Assembly (NCBI GenBank): GCA_018136815.1 | Contig: CM030933.1 | Span: 7,231,137 to 7,295,136 of the forward strand | DNA from: Isochrysis galbana | Lineage: Eukaryota; Haptophyta; Isochrysidales; Isochrysidaceae | Direction of reading: 5' to 3' | DNA: 64,000 bases | Part shown: positions 1 through 9,129 of the stretch, one piece after another | Numbering within the stretch: position 1 is the first letter of the stretch | How the letters are laid out: each line of letters starts with the position of its first letter | The notes under the pieces: model-generated | What the model was told of the DNA's origin: nothing | The model's input: only the letters and a program-made list of their open reading frames with translations | Databases searched by the model: none | Program-made: the position numbers and the translations under genes

Positions 1-566
1 CCGTTCCAATACTGAGGTGTCACGCAGGCTATTGATGAATTGTTGAAGGGGGTAATTTGCAGGGGCAATGGGGCACCCCACCCAGACTAAGAGGGTGCAG
101 AGGGTGCATTGGCATTGGGGCTTAACCTGGCAAGCCCCTACTTGTGAAACACAGTGGGGTCTGCTTCCAAACACAGCAAAAACAGCCTGTGTTTGGCCAT
201 TGATGAAGAAACACAGTGAAACACAGTGGGAAACACAGACACCGGGATACCGGGACTCTTTCTACTTTTACTTTTACACTTTATACTTTCTACCCTTTTT
301 TTGCCACTTCGCCACACTCCCCACGTGCTCCGCTGGCATCGTAGCGAGCGCTCAATGCCGTCGTCTGCGCCTTTGCGGCGGCCGCGATTGCCCCCCCCCA
401 CCACCACCACCATGCGCGCCACCGCCAACCCCAACCCCGACCGCGCCTCGCGCTCGGCCGCGGCGGCAGATCCCATCGCCGCGGAACGCTCGGACGCGCC
501 ACCACCACTGCTGCCACCGCGCGAGACGCTTGCGCATCAGTGGGGGCTGCTCCTCAACGGCAACAG
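1..566. other. Non-coding start of window with a repeated AAACACAG motif
   Basis: No credible gene is visible. Positions about 145-240 hold five or six copies of the motif AAACACAG(TG), irregularly spaced. Positions 245-300 are T/C-rich, and 320-530 are GC-rich with a C-run near 392. Open frames across this part, on both strands, have low-complexity Pro/Arg/Ala compositions typical of GC-rich non-coding DNA. Confidence 0.5.
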
Positions 567-568
567 AG

Positions 569-672
569 GCAACTATCGTTAAACCGATAGGGTCATGGAG
601 CGCGCGCCGCTCCCCTCCCCTCCTGCCGCCCCACCCGCCGCGATGGATGATCGGGCCATGCTCGAAAGTCGC
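569..672 (+). repeat. Dispersed repeat, inverted partner at 48432-48540
   Basis: About 100 bp running from an ACTATCG...CGATAG dyad through GTCATGGAGCGCGCG to GGGCCATGCTCGA. The reverse complement recurs at 48432-48540 with only scattered differences. The left end contains a short palindrome around ATCGTTAAACCGAT. It directly abuts the GCGTTCCGTC motif at 671. It is probably part of a non-autonomous transposable element. No coding capacity is apparent. Confidence 0.7.
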
Positions 673-692
673 GTTCCGTCAAAAGAGGACCA
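671..692 (+). repeat. Recurrent GCGTTCCGTCRAAAGAGG motif, copy 1
   Basis: The word GCGTTCCGTC followed by a purine-rich AAAAGAGGAC occurs at 671 (+), 24349 (+), 32339 (+) and 52371 (+), and inverted at 33268-33277. Each copy is followed by a T-rich stretch. The recurrence next to otherwise different sequence suggests a conserved end of a transposable-element family. Its mechanism is unknown. Confidence 0.6.
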
Positions 693-761
693 CAATCTGT
701 TTTCTTTTTAGTTATGAACAACAGTGGTACAAAACAAAGCTAATCGCCGTATACGAGATGT

Positions 762-1053
762 GCATAGAAACTTTTTTTAACATAAAGTCGCCGTATACGT
801 TTCGTTTACGCAGCACATGTGATTACTTGCAATCATTGAGCACGCCGTGCGTATGCGCATCGACTTCCCCCTCGCGAGGGCGCCGTGCGTGCGCATAGAA
901 ACTTTTTTCCCTAAGGCCCACATTAACGTAAAGTAGCCATATACGAGACGTTTCGTTTGCGCAGCACGTGTGATTGCTTGCAATCATTGTGCACGCCGTG
1001 CGTATGCACATCGGCTCCCCCCCCCCGCGGGGCGCCGTGCGTGCGCATAGCAA
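762..1053 (+). repeat. Divergent tandem duplication, two units of about 135-160 bp
   Basis: Unit 1 (about 762-900) and unit 2 (about 893-1053) share in order CATAGAAACTTTTTT, TAACRTAAAGT, a CGTATACG-like block, TTTCGTTTRCGCAGCACRTG, TTGCAATCATTG and GCACGCCGTGCGTATG. Unit 2 carries a C-run absent from unit 1. The units diverge by roughly 15 percent by eye, so the duplication is not recent. Nothing in it looks coding. Confidence 0.75.
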
Positions 1054-1199
1054 CTTCCAGGAAGGTGCACGCCGTGCGTTCACTCTTTCCGCGGGGGACT
1101 CTGGACGCAGAGGCGTTCGGGAACCGCGGGGGCACCCCTGGGGCCGGGGAAAATATTACCGTATATTGCGAAAACACTAACGTAAACAATCGATAGGTC

Positions 1200-1657
1200 T
1201 TGGGGTCTCTCCCCCGGGTCCCCTCCTCCCCCTCTCATCGACCTACCAGAGAGAGACGGCTCCTACTGCCTGCCTCCCTCCTCCCTCCTCGCTCACCCTC
1301 CAGCTCTCTCCTCGCCCTCGTCTTCCTCACGATGGTGACGACTCGGCGCGCATCGGTACGGTCCTCCGTCCTCTCCTCTCGTGCTCCTGCTCGCTGGTTT
1401 CGTTCGACTCGCTCGACACAGCCACCTGTCGACTGGACGCCGAGCGCAAGCGCTGCTCGCACGACTCGTTCTTCTTCCTGCTCCAAGGGCGCGGCGGAGG
1501 AGGCGGATCCTGTTCGCGTTCCTGATGCTGAGGAGGAGGCCCTTTCCCCGACCGATGAGGCCGCAAGAGATGGAACCTCTCGCCCCAGTGCAACAACCTG
1601 GGAACGCCCCGACCCCCGCGGAGGAACAACAAATGCCCCCCCCAGAAATCCGCATTA
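1200..1657 (+). other. GC-rich segment with possible ORF start of an internally deleted retroelement
   Basis: A CT-rich leader (1205-1320) precedes an ATG at 1332 whose product begins MVTTRRAS and is rich in Arg, Ser and Thr. It ends at a stop near 1656, just where the adjacent frame enters LINE-derived coding sequence. A basic, Ser/Arg-rich ORF1 or gag-like start is one reading. The segment could also be unrelated sequence next to a 5'-truncated LINE. I see no domain. Confidence 0.3.
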
Positions 1658-2422
1658 GCAAAAATGGTGAGTTCTACGCACGACATAAAGGCGTCTGGTT
1701 TGAGGCCGAACTGTCATACCTGGGCACGCCCATAATAGGAGAGCGACTACAAGGCGCACCAACCGACTTAGACATATACCCCCCCGCTAAATGGGGGGAA
1801 GGATACAAAGGAAACAGGATACTGGAATTTCCTCTGCCGGAAGAGTACGCATTAGACGGAAGCACACCATTAGACAAAACAGAGGTGAGCCACCTAACGA
1901 AAGCCCTTCAGAAACAGAACGGCAGAACCCAAACCCAAAGTGGACCTCAACGATGGAAGGATAGACTCCCGGTCAACACGAACACATGGAGGCATCTGGC
2001 TCGCATATACACCTCCCCGATGATGACAGCAAGAGACACATACCTACACTTCCAACACATCACGCATCGACGGATTGGAACGCACAACAGATTCCCCGGA
2101 AGAGACCCGACATGCCGCCTCTGCAAGCTAGCGCACGAATCCTCTACGCACCTAGGGACATGCCCGGCGCTAGACGACATCTTTGACATGATACACGAGT
2201 TAACGGACTACCACCCAACCCAACAAGTTTCGACAAATACCGACCAAGCCGTAGACAGATTGTTCATACTCCCCGACACGCACTCGCCACACTCTAGAGA
2301 GATACTATACATCCTAGCATGGAGATATATTCTAACAGACTTTTACAGAGTACACTTCGACGACATAACATTCGATAGCAAACAAATCAAGAGAAGAATT
2401 CTGACGAGATTCACCACCCTAG
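1620..2422 (+). pseudogene. LINE fragment: C-terminal part of the reverse transcriptase ORF
   Basis: The frame open from 1381 to 2454 matches the C-terminal third of the intact LINE ORF at 12858-15908. Shared features include the YLG..., PAKW(G/E)GGYKG, HFKHITHRRIGT and CRLC...H...C blocks, and a conserved W(R/K)YIL(T/R)DFYRV segment. The Cys/His set (CRLCK, then H and C) is the zinc-knuckle often found after the RT domain in non-LTR elements. The RT core and endonuclease are missing, so this is a 5'-truncated copy. At 2422 the frame is broken by the LTR element at 2423-3885, and it resumes at 3891. Confidence 0.85.
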
Positions 2423-3121
2423 TGTGGAAATCAAAGCCGCAGCTTGGATTGTAACGAGATGAACGAGATGTAACGAGATGGCCTGATGGCCCGACGACGA
2501 GATGAACGAGATGGCCTTGATGGCCCGACGAGATGAACGAGATGAACGAGATTTTCGGGTAACGGAATTGGACTAGGAGTTTCCCCACTAAGCTTGGTCG
2601 TAATGCGGTGAAACCGATTTAGAGACAAGCGGGAAACCGGGGCGGAAGGAACTGGCAAGGAAGCTGGCAGGAAGGCAGAGGAAATGTCTTGGCAAGGCGA
2701 CGGAGGCAGGATTTTAACGGTAGACGGAGTGCAGAATTTAAACGGTAGGAAGGCAGGAATTTTTAACAGTAGGAAGAGGCAGGATTTCTAACGGTAGAAG
2801 AAGAGCGTGGAATTTAACTGTAGAAGAAGAGCGGAGAGGAGAAGGAGCGGGGCTCAAACTGCAGAGCGCTCCGTCCGGACTCGAACTCGCGACCCAGAGC
2901 AAAAGGTTGGTGGAGGCGGTGGGTTGAACCACTATGCCACGCGAGAGTTTACGTAGCCATAGGGCCGATGGGCAGGGCTGAGAACCGCCCTATATACTCC
3001 GGTTTTTTTTTTCTCTTCTTTTTCACTCTTCTTCTTCTTTCTTCCTCTGTTCTTTTTTACTGTTTACTGTTTTTCTTTTACTGTTATTTCTTTTTGCCTC
3101 TGAGACATCGCGAATGCGACA
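2423..3121 (-). repeat. LTR (3' LTR in element orientation)
   Basis: 699 bp with TG...CA ends. It holds tandem GATGAACGAGATG-like repeats (about 2455-2550), T/C-rich runs (about 3000-3090) and a tRNA-like pol III promoter segment. It is adjacent to the 3122-3132 polypurine tract (G-run on the minus strand). Confidence 0.85.
2865..2946 (-). other. tRNA-like A-box/B-box segment inside the LTR (second copy near 3629-3710)
   Basis: On the minus strand the LTR contains TGGCATAGTGGTTCAAC, a good A-box, and about 53 bp later GAGTTCGAGTCCGG, a good B-box. Both are in the same orientation as the element. The arms do not fold into a clean cloverleaf, so this is a tRNA-derived relic or an internal pol III promoter, not a functional tRNA gene. 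The segment is present in both LTRs. Confidence 0.55.
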
Positions 3122-3186
3122 CCCCCCGACTTAATCACGAGCGTCCTCGCGAGCCTTCTGCAAGCGGAATCCTTATGTCTCTAAAT

Positions 3187-3885
3187 TGTGGAAATCAAAG
3201 CCGCAGCTTGGATTGTAACGAGATGAACGAGATGTAACGAGATGGCCTGATGGCCCGACGACGAGATGAACGAGATGGCCTTGATGGCCCGACGAGATGA
3301 ACGAGATGAACGAGATTTTCGGGTAACGGAATTGGACTAGGAGTTTCCCCACTAAGCTTGGTCGTAATGCGGTGAAACCGATTTAGAGACAAGCGGGAAA
3401 CCGGGGCGGAAGGAACTGGCAAGGAAGCTGGCAGGAAGGCAGAGGAAATGTCTTGGCAAGGCGACGGAGGCAGGATTTTAACGGTAGACGGAGTGCAGAA
3501 TTTAAACGGTAGGAAGGCAGGAATTTTTAACAGTAGGAAGAGGCAGGATTTCTAACGGTAGAAGAAGAGCGTGGAATTTAACTGTAGAAGAAGAGCGGAG
3601 AGGAGAAGGAGCGGGGCTCAAACTGCAGAGCGCTCCGTCCGGACTCGAACTCGCGACCCAGAGCAAAAGGTTGGTGGAGGCGGTGGGTTGAACCACTATG
3701 CCACGCGAGAGTTTACGTAGCCATAGGGCCAATGGGCAGGGCTGAGAACCGCCCTATATACTCCGGTTTTTTTTTTCTCTTCTTTTTCACTCTTCTTCTT
3801 CTTTCTTCCTCTGTTCTTTTTTACTGTTTACTGTTTTTCTTTTACTGTTATTTCTTTTTGCCTCTGAGACATCGCGAATGCGACA
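3187..3885 (-). repeat. LTR (5' LTR in element orientation)
   Basis: Second copy of the 699-bp LTR, essentially identical to 2423-3121. In minus orientation it ends ...CCACA and is followed directly by ATTTAGAGACATAAGG. That is not the TGG start expected of a standard tRNA primer-binding site. Confidence 0.85.
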
Positions 3886-4120
3886 CCTAGTGAAAGCAGC
3901 GCACTTCGGCAACTCCACGGACGCGGCCAGAAGAGCCCAGGCGGACATGGGTCGACAACCAAAAAAACGAATGGACACCAACGACTTCCGCCCTCTCTTC
4001 GACACAACAGACAACGATACACTAGTACCAAGTCACACCTTAAAAATAACAACACAAAAACTAGACATCGAACATATCCTCATGCAAGAAAACAACGAAC
4101 AAGCGAGCGACCAGGGATAG
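3886..4120 (+). pseudogene. LINE ORF C-terminal tail, continuing from 2422
   Basis: After the target duplication the LINE frame resumes (VKAAHFGN...). It contains the block GRQPKKRMDTNDFRPL and stops at 4120. The motif GRQPKKRID recurs in LINE tails at 28316-28579 (+) and 41597-41790 (-), and loosely (GRKPKLKK) at the end of the 12858-15908 ORF. Taking out the LTR element and one copy of CCTAG leaves a continuous frame, so the LINE copy was intact here before the insertion. Confidence 0.8.
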
Positions 4121-4262
4121 CGCCCTGGCCACAAGGGAGGAGAGACTCCCAAACGACCCACCCATAGGGGGAAGCCGCAAGGCTGGGCCCCCACATAGAG
4201 ACGCGACCCAAAGCGTCTCACAGTAACTGCGAGCCAAAAGGCCTGCCCCCCCCCCCTCCCCC
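4121..4262 (+). repeat. LINE 3' untranslated region
   Basis: Sequence after the LINE stop containing AAGCCGCAAGGCTGGGCCCC and GCGACCCAAAGCG, ending in a long C-run (4247-4258). The same block occurs inverted at about 42690-42855, where it marks another LINE 3' end. Confidence 0.7.
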
Positions 4263-4480
4263 GTGTCAGAGCAAGGCTGATCTCACTCTTGGAGATTGCC
4301 TGCGAGGGCGCGCCGGCAGCTAGCGCGGAACGCGGTTCTTGTGGGGAGCTCATGGAGCTTTCCTCGGGGGTGACTACGGGCATGGTGATCGACGCACGAC
4401 GCACGACGCACGCACGGAGCACGGAGGGAGCACGCACCTTGCGACGTGGGAGATTGCGAGATTGCTTGTGTGACCCGGGG
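4263..4480 (+). repeat. Dispersed repeat family R, copy 1
   Basis: Starts TGTCAGAGCAAGGCTGATCTC and runs through GGCGCGCCGGCAGCTAGCGC and GAGCTCATGGAGCTTTCCTC. Near-identical copies lie at 11317-11640 and 45036-45380, and a diverged one near 44885-44970. The minus strand keeps an open frame (SSPQEPRSALAAGAPSQAIS) in two copies, but no recognisable domain is present. It lies directly downstream of a LINE 3' UTR here, but not at the other sites. Confidence 0.75.
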
Positions 4481-5344
4481 CGCCTTTAGCTTGAGCTCAA
4501 TGACAACGGAACCATTGATTGAGCGCGTCCACACGCGGCTTGGCGTCTTGGCTTGGCCGTACTTTTGTACTTTAACGAGGGGGTCAAACTTATACCGTCC
4601 ACATGGGGGTAGTTCCTGAAAAAACGACCAAACCTGAGGTTGCACCCTCTTCCAGACTTTCCCAGACGACACACCGCGACGGCAACCCTTCGCCCATTCC
4701 ACTCCAAAGCGTACTAGTACTGACTCCCCCCCACCATCTCTGAGCCACAGACTGACAGACGACTTGGACGGCCCCCGAGGCCGGCGGGGCGAGCGAGGGG
4801 GAGGCAGGGGCGAAGCCCCAGCCTCCACTGAGGTGTCGTTCCGTCAATCATGGGACATCAATCGAATGGAGCCATCAAATGTCCATAGTTATTTATACAA
4901 CAATATTCACACATGACATGCACATGATGACCAATTCTCGATGTTTAACACCTACGGCGCGCGCTTTCAGGGGCTGGGCTAATTTTGGCATTCAGCCCCT
5001 GGGTGTGGTAAAACACTTTAAAAATAAACCCCGTCACGAAACACCTAGGCATTTCACAACTAGATTTCAGTCGGGGGGGGGGGGGGGGGGAGTTCATCCA
5101 TCCGAAGAGGGTCCCCCCGTTTAGCACATGGTCGAGGCGATGGGTAGCGATGGGGGGTCGGCTTGGATATCACATTATATGATATTTTAGTATTATTATA
5201 ATGTAACCTCGAATTCGAGGATGAGGTTGCTTGGCACCGGGAGTCATGAAGAGTCGATAGAAGTGTGAAATATCGTATCCACATCCCGTCCATTACCCTA
5301 CCTATTGAGCCTCTACGCAATGTTGTGAGTGAATATTGCATCTC
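4481..5344. other. Intergenic, no gene seen; contains a repeat end at 4831-4905
   Basis: No supportable gene. 4690-4830 resembles the GC-rich retroposon family at 38262-39190 (CCCCGAGGCCGGCGGGGCGAGCGAGGGGGAGGC-like text). 4831-4905 matches, in inverted orientation, about 41893-41975 (GGTGTCGTTCCGTCAAT, then GGGACATCA and ATCAAATGTCCA). A G-run lies at 5075-5090. 5165-5215 is AT-rich. Confidence 0.6.
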
Positions 5345-7270
5345 TCAATTAATGGTGCCGCCGTGCTGGGGGCTCTTGACATTGCGGGGGCGGTGCTTGA
5401 ACAACTGGCCGATGAACGATGCCGATTGATGAGCAACAACACTGGCGGTTAAGACATGCATCATAACGTTGAATGTCTTCTCCATGTACAACTCCACAGT
5501 GGGTGCCTGCATCCTTAGTTTCGTAGGAAACCTGACACAAGGGGAATAAGGAGGAGAAGAGAGCTCTCGCGACTGTGCGCACATTGCACATTTTGCGCGA
5601 CCAAGTGACAGAGGAGTCCTCGTTGATTGCAGCCAACAACCGAAACCTTGTGCCGGGCAAAAATAGCAATGCACAGAGCACTCATGTTGCCAAAACTTCC
5701 GCCTGGGATGTGGACTTGGTGAGTATGTAGGAACGGGATGGGGTAGTACTCACCCATCAATGGAGACTGGGTCCACTCCGTAGCGGTTGGCATCGACGGC
5801 AACAGCGGCAGCGAAGCCTTGCAGAGCAGCATCAACACTGTGGACATGGGAGCAACGACGTCAACATGCTGCACGCATCGAACTGACTCACAAGGTAATA
5901 GAGCGCTGGGTCCTGGACGTTCGGACGGGAGATCATGCGCCACGAAGAAAATGGAGCAATCCGAAAGGACGGCAGCCATGCGATGGCCTGGCGCAGACGC
6001 TGAGCGGTTGCGTCACTGATGATGTAAGCGGGAGTGCACCTGTCACGTCCAGTGATAGCATCAGCCCAACGCTGTCCACAAAAGAAATTTACCACGTGTT
6101 CCGACACGGCCTGCTCATAAGCATCAAATATTTCATGCCGCAATTCTCTAGGCAAGCCTAAGCGATGGGAAAAGGGTGTAGATGAGTCAGACCAGCCAGC
6201 AGACTTACCCCGACATTGAGAGAAAGCTTGAGTGCGTGTTGAACCGGGCTGCCACCACAGGGAGCCTGAGTGCAGAACAGATTCTGACCGCTTGCCATTG
6301 TTGCCAAGATGCATAGGTATTGAGTGCATAAGCAAATGGATGTATCGATCGGATCGACTTAGCATGGAATTGTATCTTCTCACCGATGTGCAGTGTGATG
6401 TCAGGCGCTGCAAAAGTCGCGAGATCAGCCACGGCACTTTTCACGTCCGCTGTCGAGAGCGCCGCAGCGAACACCTCTTTTAACTGTGTGCGACAGGGTG
6501 TCCATAGACGGTTTGCTCGACAAGCAAAGCCGGACGGGTGCTAGGAAGAATATTTGCAGCACAGCTGCACCTCGGCCGGCTCCTTCGAACGCAACGCAAG
6601 TTTACATTGGCCGTGCGTATGGTTATCGTACCTGTGCCTTGCTCATAAACTTGAGCTGCCTCGTGAGTCGCAGACCAGCAGGTGATAGCAGAATTGTGCT
6701 GACAACTCGTGAGAAGTATGGCATGTACGGGAGTAGCGTGTCCGGGCAGTTTCCATTACACACCGCATGCAGAGAAGCCTCCGTCAGTACAGCCGCAAGC
6801 TGGGCTCTGCTGGCCGCTGTCGAATCGTGATTCCGTCGTGCAGCCAGCTGTTCACCACTCTGCACCTCATGCCCAGGTGGATGGTGTGCGTACGCTGGTG
6901 TCCATGCGGCACCATGCGCCGCACTGAGGCTCGAAGTTGCTTTCGCACCCGTTTGCCTGACTCTATCAGGAGGTAGCGTTCTCGCAGTGCCGCCCCACGA
7001 CTCCCTGTGACCTATACCTGCTTCCATGCCGCCCTGTACTTGCGTGCCGCCTGCATGTGCTGGCTGTGAGCCCAAGTGCTTGAAGCTTCTCTCTCTGCGA
7101 CTGTGTGGTGCTGGTGCGAGAGAGGAGAGGGGTGCAGAGGGGAGCGCCGAGGATGCGTCGTGCGGTAGGATCGAAGAATGCACAAGCGGCTCGTCGTCTT
7201 CTAGTGCCGAGGCGGCAGCGGCGCGCACTCGCAGAGAGATGACGAGCGAGCAGAGGAGAACGAGGTGCAT
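5345..7270 (-). CDS. Unknown secreted or ER-lumenal protein, multi-exon
   Basis: Not a family I recognise. The ATG is at 7270 and the product starts with a clear signal peptide (MHLVLLCSLVISLRVRAAAASA). Exon 1 is 7270-6632. A GTACGA donor and CACACAG acceptor lead to exon 2 (6483-6209). A GTAAGT donor and CCTAG acceptor lead to exon 3 (6147-5892), which reads GELRHEIFDAYEQAVSEHVVNFF. Phases agree up to here. The next step is uncertain: a GTGAGT donor at 5891 and CCACAG acceptor at 5838 give a one-base phase conflict with the likely exon VDAALQGF...VDPVSIDG. The last frame, stopping at 5345, is Cys-rich. Either a splice site is misjudged, there is a sequence indel, or the protein ends at 5832. 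Confidence 0.5.
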
Positions 7271-7437
7271 CGCTCGAGAGCCGCGACGGACTTAGTCCTC
7301 CAGGAGGACGGTCATTGCGTCTTAGGTACATATTGCTATATTTAGAGGCAGTAGGGCCCCTGGGAGGGCCCGAGGGCCCTGGGCCCTGGGGGCGCTGCTC
7401 CTCGCCTGCGGAAGCACCTGCAGGATACCTGCGCCGG

Positions 7438-7500
7438 CTGTCAAGGCCTCCACCCACCGGGCGAATATAACATCAGCTCCCGGTGGTGTGGCCTCGCCAG
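7438..7500 (+). other. 63-bp conserved hairpin, copy 1
   Basis: Imperfect palindrome with arms CTGTCAAGGCC and GGCCTCGCCAG and an inner CACCGGGC/CCCGGTG pair around AATATAA. The same 63-bp structure, with about ten substitutions and no length change, is at 32105-32167. It lies 168 bp upstream of the signal-peptide gene's ATG. Confidence 0.7.
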
Positions 7501-7925
7501 ACGCGCGTATGCTGTGTGCTCTGGCGAGATTTGAGATTTTGAGCCCATTCTTCCGCAGCGGCGTGGAGCGCGGTCGCGTGGGCCACACTCAGGCCACCCA
7601 CTGGACGAGCCTCGTCGACCAACGCCGGATTGGGGGGGCTCGAGCACAGGAGCGCGGCGAGGACGGCCTGGACGCTGGCGCTCGTGAGCCAGGTGTCGAT
7701 GGCCCCAGCGTTGAGCGTTGAGAAGCTGGAAGCTAGAAGTCGGTGGCAACGTCGGGCGAGGGCGAATCCTGCGAGGGGCGGGTCGGGGTGGTCAGGGCGG
7801 GTACGTGTGTGGCCTAGGGGGCCGTATGCGCGCACTATGAGGTGCGCTGAGGGCTGCGCAGATGACGTCTTGCCTTCAGCAGGCAGGCGATCAATCTCGG
7901 GCGGCCGACGAGTGGGACGGATCAA
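7473..7925 (-). other. Open frame of 150 codons, possibly coding, unknown
   Basis: The minus-strand frame contains a stretch of ordinary protein-like composition (NAGAIDTWLTSASVQAVLAA and GLSVAHATALHAAAEEWAQN). It lacks low-complexity runs, unlike most frames here. It overlaps the hairpin at 7438-7500 and lacks a known domain. It could be a transposable-element fragment or an exon of an unrecognised gene. Confidence 0.25.
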
Positions 7926-8379
7926 TAAGGAATCCGGTGTGATGAATACTCCGTTTCAAAATACGTCTATCACTCCCGCGGCGGGCGCCGCGGTTCTTTA
8001 CCGGTAGAGCCCTAGAGCGTGTGCAAGGGAGGGGCGAGGGGGGACGAGAAACGAGGATCGCACCATTTTCTGGCGAAAATTTTCGTGGCGGCAGGTGGCC
8101 CCCCTGCGAGTTTTGTTGTGGGCTTTGAAAAAATGGTCAAAAAATGTCGCCCCCCCCAATTAGTACTTAAAAAGCCCTGTTTCTGTTTGACCGCCCTACA
8201 ACATGCAACGTATTATTGTACAAGTAGCAGAGCTCTAAGGGTAAAGAACTCCGTCCATTTCCATCGCGAGATTGAGATCGAAAGGCTTTGCCCTAGCAAT
8301 TGGGCACGCGATGATGATGGTGGGCGGCAGGCAGGCGAGGAGAGAGAGCACGCCGGTGGGCAGGAGGTTAGGTAAAGGT

Positions 8380-8810
8380 GAAGAGAAATTATTGAAAAGA
8401 GGGGGAGGGAGGGGGGGGAGCAGGAGCAGGAGAGATGAGGAGAGCAGAGAAGGAGGAGGTAACAGTAGGAAGAGGAGGGAGAGAGAATTAAAAAAGAGGA
8501 GAGAAGTGAGGGGGGGCAGAGACACAGCCTGAGTCTGGGCGGGGAGAGGACAAAAAACAAGAGAACTCTAGGAGAGAAGGAGAGAAGAAAAGGAGGAGGG
8601 AGAGGGAGAGACACATCAAAGCGAGGGAGATCAATAGAGAAGAAGGATGAAAAAGGATTTGAGAGGAGAGGGAGATGAAGAAAAGGGAGGGAACGAAAGA
8701 AGGAGGGAGGGAGAGGAGTGAAAGCGTATATTATGGAAGAGAACAGCTGAGAGGAGAGCGAGAGAAGAGGGAGGAGCGAGCGAGAGGACGAGAGCAGAGA
8801 GAGCACTGAG
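8380..8810 (+). repeat. 430-bp polypurine (GA-rich) tract
   Basis: The plus strand is almost uninterrupted purine (GAGGAG, GGGAGGGAGGGG, AAAGGA) for over 400 bp, ending about 320 bp upstream of the glucosylceramide synthase start. Such mirror-like homopurine tracts can form H-DNA. Here the tract may be part of the promoter or 5' UTR of that gene. Apparent minus-strand frames through it (Ser/Leu/Pro-rich) are compositional artefacts. Confidence 0.7.
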
Positions 8811-9129
8811 CGCCGGCTGCGAGCGGTGGTGAGCGAGCGAGTTTGGGGAGGTGTGGGTGGGTGGAGAGGATGAGGGGGCAACGAGGTGGGAGCGATCACG
8901 ACCGGATGCACTTCGGCGAGAACTTTGCTCTCTGACCAGCGCGGTAGCCCAGCCGTGTCATCCTCTCTCACCGGTCTCTCCTCCAGAAAGAAAAGAGACC
9001 GGGGGCGGGTGCAGAGAGAGCACAGTCTGACTTCACGCGTCCAGAGCCGTGTCAGCATGTGAATGTGCCACCCATCCTCGGCTGCGCTGACCATCCATCT
9101 CTTTCGGCACTGTGCACACAGTTGGCGTG

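Larger units (their letters stand above)
2423..3885 (-). mobile_element. Miniature LTR retrotransposon (two LTRs plus 65 bp) inserted in a LINE
   Basis: Two direct copies of a 699-bp sequence (2423-3121 and 3187-3885) flank only 65 bp. Both begin TGTGG and end GCGACA on the plus strand. The whole is bounded by a 5-bp target duplication, CCTAG (2418-2422 and 3886-3890), and splits the LINE frame in two. The copies differ by one base that I can see (G/A near 2967/3730), implying a recent insertion. On the minus strand the 65-bp interior ends in AGTCGGGGGG immediately before TGTCGC, the expected polypurine tract before a 3' LTR. That sets the orientation. There is no room for gag or pol, so the element must be mobilised in trans, perhaps by a Ty3/gypsy relative like the one at 56 kb, which has the same LTR edge. 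Confidence 0.88.

Noticed and set aside
2865-2946. A functional tRNA gene in the LTR
   Set aside because: A- and B-box are present but acceptor and T stems do not pair.
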